Below are positions 31,701 to 42,138 of a stretch of DNA of 64,000 nucleotides, piece after piece. The stretch covers positions 2,294,001-2,358,000 of the forward strand of contig JAQOTA010000052.1 of the NCBI GenBank assembly GCA_029532415.1, read 5' to 3'. A program made the translations under genes and the position numbers. Below the pieces are notes generated by a model. That model was not told where the DNA came from, did not search any database, and saw only the letters and a program-made list of their open reading frames with translations. How positions within the stretch are numbered: the stretch's first letter is position 1; each line of letters begins with the position of its first letter. The DNA comes from Marasmius tenuissimus (taxonomy: Eukaryota; Basidiomycota; Agaricomycetes; Agaricales; Marasmiaceae).

Positions 31701-34700
31701 CATTTCATTCTCCGCCGAAAATGTAATTCAGAAGTCGCCTCGAATCCTTCCCTTTTGGAGCAAGCCCTCTGCGGTCAAGTCACCGGTGGTGGCGTTTCTC
31801 ATGATCCTTATCGGACCAAGTTGAACCCCACGGATGCCTTATGCTCATACGTGAAGCAACGGGACGCTGGGAACTCCGTACCTCTTGAGGCAGCCAAGGT
31901 CTTGTCAGCATTGTGCATGTCACTCTCCATGTCGCGGTCCTTCCCATCAAGCATCGCCGGGCACATGTCTGATGCTGAGTCGAACATCAACTCTTTCGTC
32001 AGGATCGTACAGCATCCATACGACGAACCTGAGCTGCGATACACCATTTGGAATTTCATGTCCGTGGCGATGGATAAGGAACCTGCGTTGGGTGGGTTGC
32101 TCGTTGCCGGCCAATTCCACTCGTTACCTGATGTGAAGGGAAAGGGTAAGGCGGTAGAGCAATCAGGTGCGAATTCCGCACCGATGAAAGCGATCGACGT
32201 GGCGCATGAGACACTTGCCAACTGGGATCACTTGTGGGAGGCGAATCCACAGCTTCTGGCTGCTGTATTGAAATTCCTTTTCGTCGTGTGGCAACATGGC
32301 CTCGAACACAAGTCCACACTGGAGAAGCTTCGCAACGATGTGGATTTCTGGAATCAGATTTCCTCTGTCGCCTGCTCTGAGTTGGGCCCCATACCTGAAT
32401 TCGAGACGGAGACGTATGATCAAGTCGATGGTGGAAGGAGATCGAACGCTCACGGCGCGGTATCCGAACACTGCTACCGCACAAGCGCGAAAGGATATGC
32501 GTTGCGTATCATCGGCTTGGATATCGGGATACATCTACAGTCAGCTGCCAAGGATAGCCCACCAACGAAACCACCAAGCTTCCAAAAACTCGAGACCCGT
32601 CTCCGGTCACAAGACGAACTGACAGATCTGCTGTCAGAGGCTACCCCAAGCTCATACGTCCCAGACCTTTACGACGGGCTATCCGAGCTATTGACCTCGA
32701 AGTTCCCCGGTCTTGATATAGCACAACTCGAATACCACACTCCGAAAGACGAGCGCGATTACGGAGATGACTTTTCGTATTCAACGTCGCTGCTACGAAG
32801 TCGACTGCAGTCATACCGGAGCGACAGGGACATGGTGGGGTACGTCGAATCGGCAGAGAGGCAGCTCTCCACTATTAATCTCAATCTATCTCTCACCTAC
32901 ACCCAAACGAATTTGGCGGAAGCCTGGCAATACCTCCTTCATCAGGTCATCCCGTACCTTGGAGGGGATGCTACTCAAAGACCCATTCTCATGTCCATCG
33001 CTTCTTCTATTTCCTTTGACCTCGCGAGGGAAAATAGGTTCGGTGATATGGCTGCCTCAATCCACCAGACTCGGCTCTCCCTTCTCCTCTCCGTACTCGA
33101 ATTGGCATGGTTCTTCAGCTCGGAGCAAGCTGCGGAAGTTCGAACGTTTGTAGAGCTCATCGATAATGTGCGAAACATCGTACTGAACGAGTATCAACCT
33201 CCCTCGAAACCCATCCAGGGAGTCTGCCCAATTCCTTTCCATCGTCCGTTGCTACAGATCCTTTTCTTTTGCACCAAGGGTGCGAGGAAGTTGATCCGGC
33301 GCTCGAAGACGTTGGACCCTGATCAGCGGCAGAAGGTCTCTCTACTCGTCGAAGCCACTCTTAACCTCGTCATTGACGGTTTACGCGTGACCTTTATATC
33401 TGCCGCCAGTCGGGCGGACGACGACCTCGATCGCGATATGGAGCTCCTTGTCACCGTCTTTGAACAATGTTCAAGACCTGACATCTCCCCCTCGTCTAAT
33501 CTCTGGCTTTTACGATGCCAGGAGACCGACGTAATCAAAGCCAGCTTGGAGCTATATACACGTCTCGACCTTGTGGGGTTACACAACCTTCAGTCCCTCA
33601 CCCTTCATAAAAGACCGCTCTATAGCTGTCATATCCTATCGTTCCATATGGCTTTGGCTAGCGTACCCTTAGCTGCGGAACGTTTTGCAAGCGAGGGGCT
33701 TCTGTCAGCATACAGCAACAACTTCTTGACAGCCGCTATCAGCGCGGGGATGATAGATGTCGTTCTACCCGAACTTCCTGGGCAAAGGAGCCCAGCTCAC
33801 CAAGCCTATTGCTCGATGTTGGCGGTAGTTTCTGGCGTTTCTCTTTCCATGGGGAGACACAATCATTACTTCGATCAGGAGTCCTGCAGTCTTGTCCAGC
33901 TATTTGGTGACCAAATCGAGCGAGCGCTGAAATGGAACACTGGTGAAGCAGTCACCTTCCCGTTGCTAGAGGAGGTTGAGCAGACAGTCTTACTCTTCCA
34001 TGCGATTGCACTCAATACTCCCAGCGTGAACACCCATCCGGAGGTGGAAAATGTCATGAAGGTCTTCAGCCCCCTTGCCCTTCGCCTAGTCCAACAAATC
34101 AACTACGCAATCTCGCACCCGAATCACCTCGCCAGCTTGTTCGAACCTATCTCAGCGGAAGATCGTGTGTTGCAGGAGCAGCCTGCACCATCAGGGGACT
34201 CGCTGAAGCGGCCATTGATTGTTCAGCTCATGCACCGCTTATTCAAATTGTCCAACAACATCGTCTCTACCCTCGTGTGCGTAAGCAAAGCGGACACCGT
34301 CCTCATTGGCGATCAAAACGATTGGCCGCTGAAGGAGGCTTTGGTGGTTCCTGTGAGTCATCGAGCTTCGTTGAACCTCGAGCACTAACTCACCACGTAT
34401 ATACAGCATTCGAAAGTGGTTCTGGGTGAAATCGCATCGATAGGAACTCTCCTCGAGCTTGGGAATGCATCGTTAGACATGTTACGAAACCTGTCGAGCT
34501 TACCCCCAGGCCAGAGCATCTTACCGGCGAATATCAAGACTAGTACACAACTCGATGTCAAGCAAGGCGTAACGGTGACCAGAAGGAACCTGGAGGGGGT
34601 TTTGACTTACGCTGTCACACAGCTGGTAATGTGGTTATCCAAGCCCGACCTCGACGCAGGCTCTGCGGATATGGACACTGACGAGGCGGATGCTCAAAAA

Positions 34701-34925
34701 TCAGAGGCTTCAAAAGAGCGGCGCGCAGCACGCCCTTCGTTGACATTGGGCGACAGGATGAGAAGGGGGATGACTGGCGAGATGGCGGCGGACGTTCAAA
34801 GTTTGATCAACAAGGCGAAACCTGTCGTCACCAAAAGTGATACAATCCTGGGGGCTGGGTGGATTGACATTACACCGATATTGTCAACGTTTTTACAGGA
34901 ACGTGTCATTGCTCCGACTTCGTGA
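28717..34925 (+). CDS. NUP192: Inner-ring nucleoporin Nup192/Nup205
   Basis: Exons 28717-28760, 28812-30076, 30136-34352 and 34407-34925, giving 2,014 aa, in the size range of fungal Nup192 and animal Nup205. The sequence is alpha-helical throughout with no membrane segment, as expected for the large alpha-solenoid. Recognisable parts are the N-terminal QLHLTLSGHVEGLGAEQIQGF, FAISKAFQIDEIQALIIFRS and YYSERLAILRVFIPLF. The protein forms part of the inner ring of the nuclear pore together with Nic96, Nup53/59 and Nup188/170. Introns are concentrated at the two ends; exon 3 alone encodes about 1,400 residues. Confidence 0.92.
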
Positions 34926-35789
34926 TTTCTTGGTGAGTCAAACTGCTTCGGATATACCCATGTGTGTGCTTATCACGTCGTTAGGTGCTTTCCGTTTGCC
35001 TGATATGATGTAGCTATAAACTATTTCGAGTATATCCATAATTTCAATGCTAGTATGCAAGTTGTGACAGACATTCAACCTAATGGTGCGGCGAGTTGTC
35101 TATTCTCCTCGGGTTGGCGGCGAGTTCCTTTCAACCCGTCGCACTTTAACGCGCCTTCTACGTTTTCTGAGAGGTCATGGAACAACCCCCTATGAAGCCT
35201 TGCATTTTAAACACACGATATATTTGCTGTGCGCTCGGAAGCGCACGGCGTGGTATACATTGTACTATGATCGGTTTTTTACCGACTTACTGGGAATGCG
35301 AGGTGTGAAGCCATCGGTTGAAGTCCGACGAGGTCACTCTATTGGAAGTACCATTGACCTGCTCCAAGGTTGGTCACCAGCACAGGTCAATCACTTCACT
35401 GACACTGAAGTTTCGTGGTGAGCATCGATCGTGTGGCAAGAAAAATATCCCTTGCTCACTCGTTCGGCCAAACGGTAGAAAAAGTCAACGAAGAATTGTT
35501 GGTCCAAACTGCAGCGGGATGGAATAGTGTTACAGCTGGGGCCAATCATGAATTGCCAGGTGGTTCCCTACACAGAAAAAATAGCGACACTGAGATCGAT
35601 GTCTGTGTACAGCGAATGGGCTTCAGTGAGATATGGACGCGTAAGTTGGATAGGGAAACCTTCAAATTCGTGCCCGAGCTCTGCAATCGCAGGATTGATA
35701 CAGCCGGCTAATCCAACGGTATTTCTAGTCACTGTTACGACGTAGGTTGGTCGAGGGTCAATAATTCTAAGGTGAAGAATTCGGAGTAC
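34926..35789. other. Spacer with no supported gene
   Basis: NUP192 3' flank; short overlapping frames on the plus strand lack any domain. Confidence 0.35.
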
Positions 35790-36090
35790 TCACCCCTGGC
35801 AAACGGCAGCAGCGGTGCATCCGAGGTCATTCTAGAGGTCCGTCGTGTTCCTTTCTCTGACCTTGTCGAGGTACTCGTCAGCCTGGAAGAGGTATTATCA
35901 GCCGATGTTCGTGCAGCAATCATAGGAACTGGGAGGTACCAAAAAGTTGCAAGCCTCGCTGTAGTGGCCCTGGATAGAGCCCTTGAGTGCTTCGCATTGT
36001 TTGCACTCCTCCTGTCGTTTGGTTGCAGTCGCAGGAGACGCGGTGGCAACGGCTGCTAAAACTAAAGCAGGAAGGAAATAGATATTTCAT
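35790..36090 (-). pseudogene. Broken gene for a small secreted cysteine-rich protein
   Basis: On the minus strand an ATG at 36090 opens MKYLF. One frame over, the sequence continues directly as a hydrophobic signal-peptide core (LPALVLAAVATASPATA) followed by TKRQEECKQCEALKG and HYSEACNFL. A single-base frameshift therefore separates the start from the rest. After an intron-like GTACCT...TTCCAG the frame gives ADEYLDKVRERNTTDL, hits TAG, and then continues NDLGCTAAAVCQG to a TGA at 35792-35790. The TAG could be hidden if the acceptor CTCTAG is used instead. The secreted, five-Cys layout is clear; whether it is dead or uses an unseen exon is not. Confidence 0.5.
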
Positions 36091-36560
36091 GACGTTAGGG
36101 AGAGGAAGAGAGACGACTGATGAGGTACTGAACTTGTCCAATGCAGGTAAACTACGATATTTAAACTTGTCCAATTTCCCAAATAGGGCCACGACGTGGT
36201 GAGCGCGAAACACTTTGGACTGACGGCGGATAATGTGGATGATTAATCGAATCAGTCGTCGAAAGGCGGAGTCGATAAGGAGTCGACGGCGAATCATGCG
36301 CTTCATTTAGTCTATGTAATCCACTTTTCAATAATTCTTGAAGGGATATGGGAATCATAGGTCTCCTCAGACCGCCGGCCAAGCACACTGGGCTGCGCTC
36401 GGGCCTCCGAAGCTGAGTGAACTGTAGCGATTACTATGCGTAACCAATGGGCAACACGTTGAGTATAGAAGGGGACCATGATACGAAGACTCTGAATTAC
36501 ATTTACGCTCCGATGTTCTAGGGAGGGCCAAACGTACTACTGTGTATACTCCGAGTCGGA
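36091..36560. other. Intergenic, no gene seen
   Basis: Between the broken secreted-protein gene and the 3' end of the acyltransferase; nothing supportable. Confidence 0.4.
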
Positions 36561-37892
36561 CTACTCAATGCAATGCCCGTACTTCAAGAACTCCTGATCT
36601 CCCTTCAGTCTTTCCATATCTTCCTCTCTCAGACAGATCGCGAGCGATATTTCCCCGTCTAGTTTCTTCGGCATGAGATAACCCAGGCCTTCAACAGGAG
36701 TAAACTGTGGCCTCCGGACTGACTCGGGTTTACCCAAACCCAGACCAAAATCGAAGTGGTAGCAATCGATCTTGGCCCACGAACTGAGCATGAAGTCCTT
36801 CGACGGATCGATCGAGGCCGCGAATGAGACTATAGTCTTGTCAGCAGACCGGTTGAAGAAGGTTGTGAGAGAACGAGTGGAGTATGCTAGGGTATCCGCG
36901 TCTAGGGCAGATCGGAACTGTGACGCAAGAACTCCGAGCGGTATTTCGACCAACTCTTGGAGGTTGGAGGTGTGATAAACCATATTTTGCATGAGTCCTA
37001 AGTATGTCTTAGGGATACCAAGCGCCTGGCGTACATCAACAGCACGGCCAAATGTCGCAGTATCCGTAGACTTGAGGCGAGGAGCGCGAGCGCGAGCGAT
37101 GGATTGCCATACGAACGCGCTCAAGACGTCGTCTGTAGAAACGAAGCCCGACGGGAGTGTTTCCATCGCCTTCGCCTTCAAGGTGGCGAGGGAGCCAGGA
37201 GGGAAGGAGAAGTAGAGCCAAACGGATTTTGGAGGGAGAATCTGTGTGTCTGTGGAAATAGGAAGGTCCTTGATAATCTGACGGTCGAGTTCTGGGCCTG
37301 GTTTATACGACTCGTCGAGTAAGGGGATGAGACTAGGACGCTCCAGGTTACCAACAGAAAGCTCTTCTTTCGTGAAATCCTCCCCCCGGCAGGCTTTCGA
37401 AAGATTGTGCATGACATAACCTTGGCCAGTCATATCCATCGTCTGATGTTGGACAAGGACGGTAAGCACGAGCCCTCCAGCAATGAAATTAGCCTGTAAA
37501 GCTAGCACTGGCGAAGGGGATGACATTTCCACCGGGGTGGGAAGAGTATTTCGGGATGCGATGATCGACTCATCAAGCAATCGGAAAGGGAATCTGGCTT
37601 GTCGAAGAACGTCCATGGATGACATCGTTGAGTCATCCCTCCAATCTTTGACGATTAAAGTAGGAAGGCGTTCGAATGGTTTGATCTTGGAAACTGATCC
37701 TTCTCTGACCACCTGTCCTGCTAGCCAGGGAAAACTGGTTGCTAGTCGTTCGAGGCCGGCCTTTAGGATCTCGACGATCTGCGGATGAGAAGATTCATCC
37801 TTGACCGTATAGCAGAGGGAGATCTGGGTGTATATCCCTAGTAACGGTTGTTGTCCGAGAATGTCAAGGTGGGTTTCCCAGTCTGCGGACAT
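36561..37892 (-). CDS. BAHD-family acyltransferase (trichothecene acetyltransferase-like)
   Basis: Intronless, 443 aa from the ATG at 37892, the usual BAHD length. It transfers an acyl group from acyl-CoA to a hydroxyl or amine. The catalytic HxxxD motif is HQTMD (His149, Asp153). The structural motif near the C-terminus is DFGLG (about 381-385) instead of the usual DFGWG. Other family features are the N-terminal LGIYTQISLCYTV, ATSFPWLAGQVV and the central FSFPPGSLATLKAKAME. No signal peptide, so probably cytosolic. Fungal relatives act in secondary metabolism or toxin self-protection, but no biosynthetic gene cluster is visible nearby, so the substrate is unknown. Confidence 0.85.
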   Translation of the reverse strand: MSADWETHLDILGQQPLLGIYTQISLCYTVKDESSHPQIVEILKAGLERLATSFPWLAGQVVREGSVSKIKPFERLPTLIVKDWRDDSTMSSMDVLRQARFPFRLLDESIIASRNTLPTPVEMSSPSPVLALQANFIAGGLVLTVLVQHQTMDMTGQGYVMHNLSKACRGEDFTKEELSVGNLERPSLIPLLDESYKPGPELDRQIIKDLPISTDTQILPPKSVWLYFSFPPGSLATLKAKAMETLPSGFVSTDDVLSAFVWQSIARARAPRLKSTDTATFGRAVDVRQALGIPKTYLGLMQNMVYHTSNLQELVEIPLGVLASQFRSALDADTLAYSTRSLTTFFNRSADKTIVSFAASIDPSKDFMLSSWAKIDCYHFDFGLGLGKPESVRRPQFTPVEGLGYLMPKKLDGEISLAICLREEDMERLKGDQEFLKYGHCIE

Positions 37893-38404
37893 GACAAAAG
37901 TGGTGAGAGGACTGAAGGAGGTCTATGAACGAAGAGGATTTGGAGATAACGGTCGACCCAGGTTCCCTATGATGTTTTTTATACGATTTCTCGGGCGCTG
38001 GGATGTTGAGCAAGAGTTTTCTCGGCGTTTCCCCTCGACTCGAAACTGAATGGAATCGAGTCGACGGTTCCGCTGTCCTCGGTTCCGTTTCAAGTATCAT
38101 CAATGAGCACTGCAGGGCGCTGCTTAGATATAGGTCCATGAGGCCGGAAGCTGTCGATGTAACCGTGATTTCTCGTCGAAGAGCGTAAAACTCAGAGAAC
38201 AAGAGGCAGGAGGCGGTGGAAATTTTTTCAATGCCTGCCTAAAGTGACATTCCGGGCTACCGGCAATAAGTAGGCATTTCAGCCGTGGGCGAATGTAGGT
38301 CCAAACTTTACTGAATTGAATGCAGTGAAATAAGTCCGTTGTTGATCCAGAGTCCAGTAGTAAGTAAAGATAAAAGATTAAGTATCGTTACAGTCAAGCA
38401 CCGA
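37893..38404. other. Intergenic: promoter of the acyltransferase and 3' flank of the golgin
   Basis: No supported gene. An AT-rich patch lies around 38330-38400. Confidence 0.4.
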
Positions 38405-41400
38405 TCAGAGGATAACTAGATCTCCCCGACATGAACTACACCAGAACACATGTGAATCATCCAAAAACTGTGGGCGTGTGTGCTGATGCAAAGCGTGGGC
38501 TTTAGGACCCATTGCACTAGAGGGCCTAGACCTCTGCGAGCCATCATTCGAGCCTTGAATGGACGGAACGGGTGACAGCGACCGTGATGTAGCGGCGATC
38601 TCTCTGTCGATCCGAGCTTTGAGCATGCTGAGACTGACTTTCCGTTTATGTCTCGTCTCGGGTGACAGTGATTGATCATACGCCGGAGGAGCCAGTCTCG
38701 CAGGATTGAGCCGTGATGACGAGGTGACTGCTGCTCGATGTAGATCGTTACTATGACGGCTGGAAGGACGTGATGGCACACCTGGGGACCCACGATGTTG
38801 GACATGAGAAGCGAGCTGATCTTCGAGGGCCGCGACTTGCTTCATGAACGTGTGGGAACGGGCTTCCGCATCGAAGAGGGCAGTCTCAAGCGAACGAATC
38901 TGTGATTGGGCTGCGGACAACTCGAGGTCGTGCTGCTGTTTGTAAGAACCAAGCATTTCATCGTCAAGGGATCGAGGTCCTTTAGAGTCTTGCTTGGGCG
39001 TCGAGGCGGTAGATTCTTTGAGGCGTTGAATCTCCTCGTCCTTAGCACTCAACTCTTGCCGAAGCGCCTCGATTTCGTTCTGAGCACGTTCGATGAAACC
39101 CTCTCCTTCTGCCTGTAGAGAAACGTTAGCATATCCGCTCAGGATCGCCCAAAAAAACGTCACTCGAACCTGCTCGCTACTTCGCTGGTCTAGCTCTTGC
39201 CTCAAAGCACCAAGTTCTTCACTCTGTGACGTCGCAAGAGCTGATAAACGTTCGACCTCCCTCAGCCTCTGGCTCGCCTCCTGGTGGTTCTTCGTACGAT
39301 CTGACTCGAGGGATCGTACACTAGCCAAAGCAGAATCCAGCTCCTCCTGCAGTTTATCATATCCTTTCTGCAGTTCGTTGGAGTCGTCTTCGGCGTTTGT
39401 TCGCTCCCTCTCCCGTTCTGACTGTGCATCCTGCCACTGTTTGTCCAGCATTTCCTTCTCCTGTCTAGTCTCCTCCAGGGAGCCCTCTAGTTGAGCAATA
39501 ACCTGGTCGCGACTGGATACCGCCCGCTCCAGTCCCTCCACCTTTTCGGTCAGCTCCAGCTTGACACCCGTTAGCTCAACGATCTTGGGCCGCATCTCAT
39601 CCAGTGAACGCATGAGGGTCGTGCCTTCAGTCTGGAGATCCCGTTGTGTGCGCTCCGCTTCATCCGCCCGTCGTACAGCATTCTTCGCCTCCGCTTGAGC
39701 AGCCTTGAGATGCCTGGTACCAGTGGCTAGTTCTTCTGCAGCCTGCTTCAGCTTGCCTTGCAACGAGACGACAGCTTCTTGCGCCTGTTTGAACTCGGAC
39801 TGGAGGCTGATTCTCTCGGAAAGTAAGGACTCCTTCTGCGACATGACGGTGGCGAGTTGCTGTTGTATCGATTGGTGCTGTTGTTCTAAACTCGTATGTT
39901 TCGACTTCCACTCTCCTTCTCCTTCGCGATGAGTCGTCAAACGAGATTCAAGGTCATCTCGTTCCACTTTGACATCGGAGTGAGCCTGTCTGGGTGTGAG
40001 CAATCATAGACATAACATTCGCCGTTGGAACTCACCTGTTTGAGCTTGGATAACTGGAATTCTAGTTCGTCTGCCCGGTCTTGCGTATTCTTCAGCGAAG
40101 CTTCTAGCTTTTCCGCGCGATCGTCGCTTTCAATCTGTTCCTCTAGCTCCTTCACCCTCCGTTGGTGGGATTCAGCTTCTTTGCGCAATGACGATATAGA
40201 TCCGTTCGCCAATTGCAATTGTCTTTCCTAGGTTGACAAGTCAGTTAAAACTCGGTGTTCTGGCGAGTTTGAGCGACGGTGATCCTACCTGTTCCCTGGT
40301 TTTCTCTGACATCTCTTTCTCTCTCGCCTGGAGAGCTTGGTTTCGCGTCGAAGTGTCGCGAACCTCAATTCTGAGCTCCTCGAGTTGCCTTTCTAGATTT
40401 TGGACCTTCTCCTGCTCCGAAGCAAGTTGGGACTCAACCTCTTGCGCCTCTACATGGGTGTTAGATGAACAAGTTCAAGCAACCTTCCGTCGGATTGTTA
40501 CTCACGGGCATCTACATCACCCAGACGTTCCAGCTCCGCCGTCAGTGTTGCTTTTTCGGAGACCAAGAGATTTATGGTTTGTTGCTCATTCCGTATCGCG
40601 TTGTCCTTCTCCGTCCGGATTTGTTCGACGCGCTCCCTCAATTCCTGAGATTTTTTCTGTTCTTCTGTAAGTGAACTTTGTGTCTCTAGCAAGTCTGAAG
40701 ACAACAAATGAGCACGAGATGGCGTTAATGGAGGTAAATGCACGGACCAGCCTTGATTCCATCCAAATCTGCCTCCAGTCTCGATGCAGATGCCTCGCTT
40801 TGCTTACTGGCCGTTTCCAATTCATTGACTCGTTTCGACAATCCTTCTACCTTCTCCCGAGCAGTATCACGTTCTTTCTCCAGCGAGCTATTCCGCGACT
40901 TCAACTCATTCAACTCTCCTAATCTAGCTTTCAGTGCTTCATTCTGTAGCCGGAGCTCTTCTAATTTCCCATCATCAATATGTCCATTCGCCGATGGAGG
41001 TGGTGAAGCAACAGCCGGAGCCGGAGCGGGTGGTTGCGATTGCGGTGGTGATACAGGACTTCTTGCAGGCGGTGGTGATAAAGCCCTCGACAACGTTGAC
41101 AACCACGACGTGTCGCCCGGTGCTGTCTCATCTTTCCCAAACCTAATGACCAAAACTCAGCGTACAGCAGAGTATCGAAGCCCAGGATTCCCGATATCAC
41201 GTACACGTCACTTATATCCCTAGGCTTTTCCTCCTCCAGCTCCTCCTGCAGTTGTTGAGGTGCTGCTGGAGCCGGTGGTTCTGGTGGTGCAGGGGAAAAC
41301 GATCGTTCACTGGCGGGCGATGCTATCCCAGACGTAACTGCTCCGGTTACAGTTTTCTTCGCAGCTTGCCGTTTCTTGAGCTGTGAGATATATATGTGTT

Positions 41401-41488
41401 AGAAAGTCGGTTTGACATGAAGTATTGTTTCAATACACACCATAGCCTTTGCTCGCGCTGCTTTTGCTGCTCGATCATCTTCTGACAT
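38405..41488 (-). CDS. Golgin-like long coiled-coil protein (GM130/Bug1-like ends)
   Basis: Eight exons: 41488-41441, 41380-41205, 41142-40748, 40694-40506, 40449-40289, 40227-40036, 39985-39170 and 39112-38405, giving 894 aa. The start SEDDRAAKAARAKAMLKKRQ is the basic N-terminal peptide seen in GM130-type golgins. A Pro/Ala-rich linker leads into a near-continuous coiled coil from about residue 130 to 690 (rich in E, Q, L, K heptads). The tail is Ser/Pro-rich with a short conserved-looking C-terminus (FLDDSHVFWCSSCRGDLVIL). A hydrophobic last tetrapeptide is what binds the PDZ-like GRASP/Grh1 domain in GM130, so a Golgi-matrix role is inferred. The coiled coil itself is not diagnostic. Confidence 0.75.
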
Positions 41489-42138
41489 TCTCGAGTCTAG
41501 AGGGTGAGAGAAGGAGATAAACGGATGGTATGAGGAGAGATGAGATTGAGCTATTCGTCGATCCCGAATGTCGTGTCGTGAGAGCACGTCGCGCCTACGC
41601 GCGGCTAGGCAACGTGTACTCTTGATCGGGGACGAATTCGGAAATCCAGCAAGGACTACCATTTCAGGCTTTCAGCTCACGGTGATACGAAACTTCTCTC
41701 ATTGTGCATAATTGCGATGGAGACGTATGTGGCCGTGCAAGATGATACGGCGAGAGACAAAAATCAGGCTGTTGTACAAGCGAAAAGAGTATTAGGTGAG
41801 TGGGCGGGTCAAAAGCCCTGATAAATTAGGGGAACGAGAAAGGAAAGATAGAAGGAATGAATGCGACTAGAATCACTGTCGAGGTCCATGCAAAACGATG
41901 TGCGAATGATGCGAAAATGAGATTGAACGGAGGAATGCATGAGAAAGAAAAAGAAGAACGAAAAAAATGAGGAAGAATAGATAGAGCTGTAGTCCGTTTT
42001 CATCAAACTCATAATCTTTCTTAGATATCATATCACTTCGTGATTGATGCTCAGATCGTAAGTGAAATAGAAATAGGAAAGAAACGACAGAAGACGGTGT
42101 TGTCGGGGGGTGGCGCAATTCCCAACTACTTGCGACCA
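41489..42138. other. Intergenic: golgin promoter and 3' UTR of the next gene
   Basis: Contains a T/C-rich stretch on the minus strand near 41930-41990; no gene supported. Confidence 0.4.

Noticed and set aside
35772..36059. Plus-strand frame of 95 codons with a hydrophobic middle
   Set aside because: It lies antisense over the secreted Cys-rich relic, whose signal peptide, cysteines and splice sites are far more specific.
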